Assembly (NCBI GenBank): GCA_027257055.1
Contig: JAPVLO010000523.1
Coordinates: 496,001-560,000 of the forward strand
Length of the DNA: 64,000 bases
Direction: 5' to 3'
From: Cephalopachus bancanus
Lineage: Eukaryota; Chordata; Mammalia; Primates; Tarsiidae
The notes below the pieces were generated by a model. It had not been told where the DNA came from. It searched no databases and was given only the letters and a program-made list of their open reading frames with translations. The position numbers were made by a program, and so were the translations under genes. Shown in pieces: positions 56,121 through 64,000 of the stretch (its first letter is position 1; each line of letters opens with the position of its first letter).

Positions 56121-58109
56121 GTGACCTGCGGGACCCAAGCCTGGGGAGGGATATGGGAGGAATGAGGACGGACGGGTGGGCTGTGTCATGAGAAAGCTTT
56201 CCATACACCCTCTGAGGGGTCTCTCACCCACCAGACAGTGTGTGGGCCACACCCACGCCACTGCCCTCGCCCTCTCTGCCAGCTCCTGGGCGCAGACCTT
56301 CTGGTTGTCTCCCCACCGGCCATGCCTGGAGGCACCTCCTGTGTGCCATTGATCCGGGCCCACGCCAGTCCCTGGTCAGCGTCCATGGGGACCCCTGGTG
56401 AAGAGGATGATCCACAGCCCAGAGCTGCCTCCACCCCTCCTTGAGCCCCAGGGGAGAGCACGTGGGCGCTTGGTCAGTCCCCGCAAAGGATATATGTGAC
56501 AGTGCATTCTCTGGACTGCCAGGACCCTGGAGGAGTCTAGGACTGCCTAGACCCCACCCAGCCACCCCCCCCCCCGATGTCCTGGCAGGGGGCTGAGGAT
56601 GCATGGGGCTGCAGGGACACAGTGAGCCTGAGCTGGAAGCGGCTGGAGCATTTCCTCTGTTAACTGCCAGCCTCATACCCCAGGCAGGTGGAGGTCACGC
56701 TGGCCCCAAGCTTGGCTGAGCAGGGTGCCCGTGATGCTGGGGAGCGAGCTCAGGTCAGGAGAGACAACTGGAAGGAGGCGGCATCCGTTCCCATCTGGCA
56801 AAGTCGTCTTCACAGGGCAGGGCTCGCGGCCTCTCTGGAAGAGGAGACACTGTGCTTCAGTTTCAGTGGAATGGCAGGCCCTCGCCCTACCTGCCTCCTG
56901 CTCGCTCCCCATGGCAAGATCTTAGGGCTGCCTCAGGGAGGGTGCCCTGTCACCTGTCTCTCCCATTTGTGAGCTAATTCTGCAGGCGCTGTGGGCGGCG
57001 GGTGCTGCCATCCGCATGTGAGTGTGGCCTCCCTGCCTCTTGAGATCTGCGTGTGGGAGCAGCATCCCAGCTTTGCTGCCATGTGCTGCTGGCTACAGAA
57101 CAACCACACGGGGGCTGTGTGTGTGAGCATCCCCCCCACCCCACCCCCCACTCCCAGCCCCAGCTGAAGCCTCCTACATTCAGAATCTGTGGGACTCAGG
57201 TCTGCAAAACACACCCCTTCCCCCAGGCAGGCTCCCAGGTGCAGTAGGAGGCAGAGCCACTGTGTGTCTGGGTGGAGGCCCCAGCGGGGCAGCTCTTGGT
57301 GGCCCAGGCATGCCACCACTCAGCCTGGGAAACAGCACCCAAGAGCCCCCTGCCTGGGGCTGTCAGAGGGCGGCGAGAGAGGTGCCTGCAGCAGGGGTGA
57401 GACAGGCGGTGCCCGGGGCTGCTGGGTGCCAGGGCAGGGCCAGATTGAGAGCCCTGAGCAGGGCTCAGAGTCCAGCAGTCTAGGGCTGGAGTCATGATGA
57501 TGGCCGGGCCCTTCTTGTTGACTCCTTGTCTGCACCAAGGTTGACCTTCCAGGGCTGTAGGAGGCAGAGGAGAGGAGGCAGGTACCCTCGGCCGCAGGAT
57601 GCTGGGAGGCCTGGTGCAGGTGCTAGGCACAGGACGCCATGCCAGAGAGTAGTTGGAAGCAGCTAATTGGATCTGGGGATGGCCTCTAGGTGCACATGGG
57701 ACACACAAGCACCCTCCTTCCTGCCTGCTGTGCATCCAGCATGGGGACTTTCCCAGGAGACACCTTGGGAGGAGGGAGGAGGAGGAAAGGTAGGTGGAGC
57801 CATGGGGGAGATGGGCAGGGTGAAGGCTCCGGGCAGAACGGGCACCCAGGCCCAAGGAGGGTGTGGGTGCTGCTCCCTGCATGGGAATGGAGGAGAGGGA
57901 AGAGGGAGCAGGAAGAGGGCCAGGGCATGATGGGTGCAGCCCTGGGCACTTCTCAGCATTGGCCTCAGCATGGGGGAGGGGACAGGACCGGTAGACCTTT
58001 CTAGGAGCTGCTGCCTTAGGGGCATTCCCCTTCCTGTGGGAGGTGAGGGGGCATGGTGTCCACCACCTCAGCCCTGGGGTGCCCGTGGCCTGAATGCGTC
58101 TCCTCCCAA

Positions 58110-58215
58110 CTGCACCTCCTTTGGCTCACATGCTGCCTCACATGCTGCTCACGTGCTGCCTCCTCTGAGAAGCCTTCCCAGGCTGCCCCAGACTGAATCC
58201 CTCTGATGACCTCCT
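58110..58215 (+). mobile_element. L2 fragment, sense
   Basis: TGCTGCCTCCTCTGAGAAGCC, then TTCCCAGGCTGCCCCAG is the recognisable L2 3' segment. It includes three short CACATGCTGCCT-like repeats just upstream. Confidence 0.5.
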
Positions 58216-59274
58216 TCAAAGCCAGGGTTGCAGCTGGGAATTGCTGTGATGAGGGGACTGTGTGAGCCCTGGCTTTCCCAACCTTGCGCTGTCTACCCTG
58301 TGGGGTCCTTGTTGCCCCTGGTGCCTCCTGCCAGGCACAGCCCACCAGCCGAGGGTCTTCAAGGGATAGGGGAAGATGGAGGCTGGGCCTCGGCCCTAGT
58401 CTGGGCGGGAGACCAACCTGCTGTGTCCTGGCCAACCCCTACCCACCCCAGGCTGAGCTTGAGGCACATGCCCTTGTATTTAGGGACTGATGTTGGGGCA
58501 GGGACCCCCACGAGCATGAGCAGCTCTTCCTGGGCTGGTCCGGCCACCAGGGGCCAGGCAGGGATCTCAGCCTCTCTGATCAGCAGACCCAGGCAGCCAG
58601 CAGGGCTGACACTGTGGGCTCCCAGGGCCCCCTGAGAGCCTGGTGGGGGAGTCAGTCAGAATTCCAGGGGGCGCTGCTGCAGGCAGGCTGTGGGATTCCT
58701 GCCTGTGGGCTTGGGTGCCCACATAGGAGTTGTACCCTGACCTGTAGGCCGGTTCGGCAGCTGAGAGCAGAGGCCAGCAGCCTGGGCTCCCCAGCCGGCC
58801 GTGGTGGGGCCTCCTCTCTATCCCAGATCCTCCTCAGGGCCCAGGAGGCTCTGCTGTGTCCTCAGAGGACACAGTGCTGACCTCATGCCTGGTGGTGACC
58901 CAAGAACTCTCACCATGAGGCCCAGAGCTACCGCAGGACTGTGCCATCCCTCCTGGGCATAGCACTTACTTATTGGCCTGGACGTTCACAGCATAACAGT
59001 CACAGCAGCCCCCACAGAAATCACCCAGTGTCCATCCCCAGATGAGGGGACACATGGTGGATCACCATGTAGTGGATGTCACTCAGCATGCCAACGAGCA
59101 AAGCCAACACACATGGTCACATGTAGACCTCAGGACCTCACTGGGGAGAGAAGCCACACACAAAGACCATGTGTCATGTGATTTCTGCGGGTCACGCCCT
59201 GAGCAGGGACAGCCCCAGAGATGGAGAGCAGGCCAGGGGTGTCTGGGCTGGGGAGGGACGGGTCCTGTTGGGAA

Positions 59275-59405
59275 TGGGGGTGCTCTGGGACTCTACAGAG
59301 GTGGTGGCCTCACAACACTGACTGCACTCAACACCCCTGCACTGCGCACTTTAAAGAGATGGGCTTTATGCTATCTGAGTCTCACCCACAAGGGAATTAA
59401 AGGCT
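59275..59405 (+). mobile_element. Old L1 3'-end fragment
   Basis: CTACAGAGGTGGTGGCCTCAC, CTGCACTGCGCACTTTAAAG and GGGCTTTATGCTATCTGAGT resemble the ancient L1 3' end also seen at 36780-36945. Confidence 0.45.
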
Positions 59406-60239
59406 CATAGCAGGTAAGGTGACTTGAGTTCAGGGACTCATCCAGGCTGTTTGCACCATGTGACTTGAAACAAACCTGACCTTTCCCAAAAGCTTGAAGG
59501 CCCAGTGGCCTCCCACAATGGGAGGTGCCCAGGGTGGTCTCCAGCCCAGGAAGGAGTCACGGGAAGTCAGACACCATCCACCCAAGAGTGGGCATGGGTT
59601 CAGCCCTCCAGGGCCAGAGGCATCCCTGAAGACAGCCTCATAGAATAACAGGCAGAGGCTATGCTGCAGGGGCTATGGGGGATCCCTGGGCTCCAGCGAA
59701 TGTAGGTGTGGCCTGGCAGGCATCCCGGGCCCTCATGGAGCCAATGCAAGTTCCAGAGCCCCACATGCACACGACCAGGCCACACGCACAGCTTGCCTGT
59801 GAGGCTGGGAGCCCAGGGTGGCACCAGGAGAGACTGGGAAAGTGTAGAGGCCACCACAGCCACTGTTCCTGGACGCCACATGAGGCAGAAGGGTCACCTG
59901 CACAATGTCCCTTTTCATTGCATGACACTGTCAGGCCTCACTCTTGGGGTCTTGGGGAGCATTGAGGCTTTGGTCCCCCAGCAGGTGACCAAGCCCATGG
60001 ATCGTGGCCTGTGGTGCCTGGGAGGTAACACACCTGGCGGCCGGGCTTTGGGGGCACAGACACTGTTTCCCCCTGTGGCAAGGCAGCTACTCCAGGTGGG
60101 AGCAGGGAGAAATGCCTGAGGCTCCATCAGGAGGCCTGATTGCAGGGGGCTGTCGCTTGGGCCGGGGCTTCATGTCTCAGGATGGCCACCTCCTCTCCCT
60201 GGAAGTGGATTCCTGACTGCAATCTTGTGGGCCGTGTAG

Positions 60240-60360
60240 CAGCCACCATGTATAGGAAGCACTTGCACACGTTACCCATCCAGTTTACAGATGGGAAAAC
60301 AAAAGCTCAGGGAGACAATGCCCTGGCCTAGGAACTGTCCAGAACCTCAGGTCAGGGCAT
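60240..60360 (-). mobile_element. MIR-like fragment, antisense
   Basis: CCAGTTTACAGATGGGAAAAC then AAAGCTCAGGGAGACAATGCC is the complement-type MIR core, with CACTTGCACACGTTACCC before it. Confidence 0.5.
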
Positions 60361-61015
60361 GTTATAAACCCAGTCTCTCTCACCACCCTCCATGAGCAGG
60401 TCAGGAACCCCTGAACAGCAAAGGGGTCTCCTCCATGCCTCCGGCTGTTCAGTCTGTGTCCCCAAGGCCCTGCCCACAGGCCCAGGGGAACTGATGGGCA
60501 TTGCAGACTGCCCAGCTCGGAGTGCCAACAGCGACCGTTGTTTGTAACATCACTCAGGGCAATAGTCAGAGACGGAGGCTGCCATGGGCTCCGTCTGCCC
60601 CCGGCACCCACGCATTGACGTCCCAACCCCAGGACCCCAGAGCACGACTGTGTTGGGAGGTGAGGGCTTGAGAGGGGTTACTAAGGCAGAACGAGGTCCT
60701 GCAGTGGCCCCGATCTGCCAGGACTGGAGTCCTGGGGGGAGATTAGGACACAGGGGATGGCCCTTCAGGACATATCTGTAAGCCAGCAAGTGACCTCAGG
60801 AGCCGCCTGCCGGACATACCCTGCTGTTGCATGAAGTGTGGCGTGGGAACATACGGGGACCAGGCACCCAGCAGGTGCCCCCTATCCAACTCATCAACAT
60901 GCAACTGTAGAGTGAATCCCAGGAGAGATGCAGCTGGCCTGAGGCCGTCCAAGAACATCTACCTTGTGCTCCATGTCTGCCTCGTGTGGCAAATGCGGCG
61001 GAAAGGTTTACTTTC

Positions 61016-61311
61016 CTTTCTTTTTTTGAGTTGGACTCTCACTGCTTTGCCCAAGCTGGAGTGCAGTGGCACACATGCTCATGGCCATCCCAGTGTCTAC
61101 CTACTGGGCTCCAGCGATCCTTCTGCCTCAGCCTTCCAAGTAGCCGGAACTACAGACGTACCTTACCACACCCAGCTATTTTTTACTTTATTGTAGAGAC
61201 AAGGTCTCGCCAAGTTGCCTGGACTGGTCTCGAACCGGTGGGCTCAGGCAATCCACTCGACTCGGCCTCCCAAAGTGCTGGGATTATAGACTGAGCCACC
61301 GAAGCTGGCCT
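61016..61311 (-). mobile_element. Alu, antisense, CCAACTC type
   Basis: Antisense dimer opening TTTTTTTGAGTTGGACTCTC. A 10-bp target-site duplication, GTTTACTTTC, is at 61006-61015 and 61312-61321. Confidence 0.92.
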
Positions 61312-61385
61312 GTTTACTTTCTTGATAGCTTTTTGTCCTGAGGTTTCCTTCCCCTCCAGAAGCCATTAATGAATGTTTCATGCTT

Positions 61386-61426
61386 AAAAAAGAAAAGAAA
61401 AGAAAAGAAAAGAAAAGAAAAAGAAA
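61386..61426. repeat. (AAAAG)n microsatellite
   Basis: About seven AAAAG units with A-run ends; no transposon attached to it was seen. Confidence 0.9.
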
Positions 61427-61675
61427 ACCTGTTATTTTCCTGAGTGTGGCAGTGAGTGTCGGGGTGGTACCAGGCTTCACAGACACTTTGGCAGTCTAGC
61501 AGGGAGGGAGCACGGAGGGGGGCGGCTGGTCTGAGGCCCAGGTGCTCCTGGGACTGAACCAATGTTGAAAGGTGGTGCCAGTTGGACCCCAAGTAGAGGA
61601 GCTGCCCTGGGCACCCAAGGGGGACACCGAGAGGCCACTAGAGGTTCAGGGGAGACACTCAGGCAGGAGGCAGGG

Positions 61676-62345
61676 GTGAATATGAGGGGATAAGGAGGGA
61701 TGAGAGAGATGGGGAGGGATGGCAGAGATGGAGAGGGATGGGAGGGATGGGGAGAGATGGGAGAGATGGAGAAGGATGGAAGAGACAAGGAGGGGTGGGG
61801 AGGGATGGGAGGGTTGCGAGAGATGGGAGGGGTGGAAGGGAGGGAGAAGGATGGGAGAGTTGGGGAGGATTGGGAGAGGTAGGGAGGGGTGGGAAAGATG
61901 GGGAGGCAGGGGGACAGATAGGAGGGATGGGAGGGTTGGGGAGGGAGAGGAGGGATGGGAGGGATGAGGAGGGATGGGAAGGATGGGAGGGATGGAAGAG
62001 ATGGGGGGATGGATGGGATGGGAGAGATGGGGAGAGGTGGGAGGAATGAAGAGGCATGGGAGGAACGGGAGGGCTGGGGACGGATGGGAGGGCTGGGGAG
62101 GGATGAGGAGAGATGAGGAGAGATGGGCGAGACGGGGAGGGGAGGGATGGGAAAGACAGGGAGATGGGGGAGATAGGGAGGAATGGAGAGATGGGGAAAG
62201 ATGGGAGGGGTGGGGAGAGATTTGGAGAGATGGGGAGGAATGGGAGGGATGGGGAGGGAGAGGAGGGATGGGGAGGGAGAGGAGGGATGGGGAGGGATGG
62301 GGAAAATAGGGGGAGATGGGGAGGATGGAGACAGGGAGGTCTAGG
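61676..62345. repeat. Purine-rich minisatellite (GGGATGGGA type)
   Basis: About 0.67 kb of GGGATGGGAGGGATGGGGAG-like units with AGAGATGG variants. Strong strand bias (almost no C on the plus strand) gives long artefact frames on both strands (up to 250 codons). Confidence 0.92.
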
Positions 62346-62459
62346 AGACGGCAGGATATGGGGGAGACGGAGTTTAGAGGTGCAGAGGCAAAGTGCGGGA
62401 AGGGCGGACATGGGGACTAGGGAAAGGAGAAAGGGATGTGTGAGATGTGTGAGACGAGG

Positions 62460-62935
62460 GCAACTGGGGAGATTGACACATAGAGGAGTAGATAGAGGGT
62501 GCAGAGAGAGAGAAGGAGGAGACTGGTAGAAGGGGCGATAGAGGGGCAGATGTATAGAGGGTGGCGGTAGATAGAGGGGGAGGATAGCTCAACAGAGGGT
62601 GGAGGGAGGTGATAGAGGGGGAGATAGGTAGGGAGAGGGAGGAAATGGAGAGGAGAGAGAGGAGGAGGAGTGAGAGAGATAAACCGGAGAGACTGATAGG
62701 TAGAGGGGGGATACAGATAGATAGAGATGGGGGGGTGATAGGTGGGGAGAGAGATAGAGGGGGAGATAGATACATGGGGGGAGATAGGTAGATAAAGGGG
62801 CAGACAGAGTAGGGAGGTGGAGGGGGTGGTAGAGGAGGAGACAGAGGGGCTGAGATAGAGGCCTAGATGGGGGAATGGGGGAGGAACTGGGAGAGGGATG
62901 GGGAGGGGCAAGGAGGAGATAGGGGAGGTGGGGGA
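62460..62935. repeat. Purine-rich array (GATAGAGGGG type)
   Basis: About 0.48 kb of imperfect GATAGAGGGGGAGATAGAT-like units, contiguous with the previous array after a gap of about 110 bases of mixed sequence. Same strand bias. Confidence 0.85.
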
Positions 62936-64000
62936 GAGGAAGAGGCAGTGGAAACCCCTGGTTCCCAGCCCCAACCCCCAAAGGGCAGTTCCTTTGCTTT
63001 CACAGTCCAGTTGGGAAGAAAGTATCTTATTTCAGTGAAGACTCAACCTGCGAAATGTCTCTTTCTAGGGGCATCCAGGGCAAGTGGGAGGCACCCCAGG
63101 AGGCGGGGCCTTGTGGGAGGACCCTCTGGGGGTGCTGGGCTGGTCCTAGCAGATCCATGGCCCTCTCCTCTGGAACAGACACTATTTCCATTACAGGAGG
63201 AGCCGAGGCTGAGGAGGGGAGGGCCCCACCACAACACGGCTCAAGAGCTGCCAGGGAGCAGCGGGGGCACAGGTGTGATCCCAGGCCCTCCTGCCCTTGC
63301 CCATGTGTGGCAGGGCTCTAGGAGGGTGCCCCAGGGAGCTGTCCACTTGGGGACCTGGGGCCCTACCTGGGACAGTCCTGCTGTCTGTAGCCCTTTAGCA
63401 CGGGACTCTTGGGGCCTGACTGTCCTGCCCTACCTTCTGCCTCAGTATACCACCACCTGTGGCCCTGGATGGCTTGGTGCCACAGGGCTGCGGACCCGGG
63501 ATCTGCCCTGCATAGGGGTTCCCTGACTGCCTTGGGAGGATGGCCCCCGGCCCCTGCAGCATTCCTGGCACAGATGGCTGAGGAGGGGCCATCCCTAGGG
63601 GACCACCATCCAGGCCTAACCACCTTGGAGCTGGAAAGGATCAGAGGCTCAGGAGTGCCTAGGGCAGTGGATGGCCTCCGGGATGGGCACAGTCTCTGCC
63701 CAAGTCCCCTGCCCCAGGTCTCCTCCCACCACTTCCTGCAAATCCTTGCCCTTCACAGGCACACTTATCCCAGCAGTGTGGCCCTGATCCCCAGGCCACA
63801 CCATCTCCAGGGGGCCGATGGGGGCGGTCCTGGAGGCCTCAGACTCACCTGGCCTGGCTCTTTCTGAAGCATCCTGAACCAGGGCTTCCCTGCTTCTTCT
63901 TGCTTACCTTCATGGTGGAGAGCTCACTCGCTGCATGGGCGATCTGTGCGAGTGTTGGTGACTCAGAGTGTGGCCACGCAGCCTGACATCCCCTGCCCCC

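Noticed and set aside
61659..62411. 250-codon Pro/Ser/Leu-rich minus-strand frame
   Set aside because: It is the complement of the purine-rich minisatellite, with low complexity only.

Overview
This is a window of primate nuclear DNA with two protein-coding genes arranged head to head: the first two coding exons of LMF1 on the minus strand and a complete SOX8 on the plus strand. In human the same LMF1-SOX8 pair lies at 16p13.3, near a telomere. The primate call rests on a dozen dimeric Alu elements and on the gene pair. The Alus do not look anthropoid: the commonest type ends its right arm in CCAACTC before the A-tail and carries other shared variants, and none shows the right-arm form I associate with lemur and loris Alus. 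My best guess is a tarsier, with low confidence. No bacterial, plasmid, phage or CRISPR system is present.

Layout. Positions 1-17638 are LMF1 intron 2, continuing beyond the left end. They hold minisatellites (872-1170, 5290-5850, 7000-7222, 16137-16450), old MER5A-like, mariner-like, MLT1-like and L1 remnants, and three Alus. LMF1 exon 2 is at 17639-17948. Intron 1 (17949-34309) holds an L1 with an internal 72-bp duplication, a cluster of Alus, a decayed class I endogenous retrovirus with a tRNA-Pro primer site (23881-30160) and a 26-bp minisatellite of about 1.5 kb. LMF1 exon 1 lies in a CpG island at about 34.0-35.1 kb.

The intergenic stretch of about 9 kb (34.5-43.7 kb) has two Alus, an L1 tail, an L2, a CA-rich microsatellite and a G-rich minisatellite that abuts the SOX8 CpG island. 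SOX8 occupies about 43.79-48.38 kb in three coding exons. Exon 1, as read, carries a one-base frameshift in a G run upstream of the HMG box; everything downstream is intact. From 48.4 kb to the end I see no gene, only old MIR/L2/L1 pieces, two Alus, simple-repeat arrays and one AT-rich island (51.83-52.17 kb) that looks like a regulatory element.

The two genes are not known to work together. LMF1 is an ER membrane factor for maturation of lipoprotein and related lipases. SOX8 is a SoxE transcription factor of neural crest, glia, gonad and muscle. I found no convincing undescribed biological system. The points most worth checking are the SOX8 frameshift, the island at 51.83 kb, the structure of the retrovirus, the NRF1-like palindrome over the first LMF1 ATG, and the Alu subfamily.
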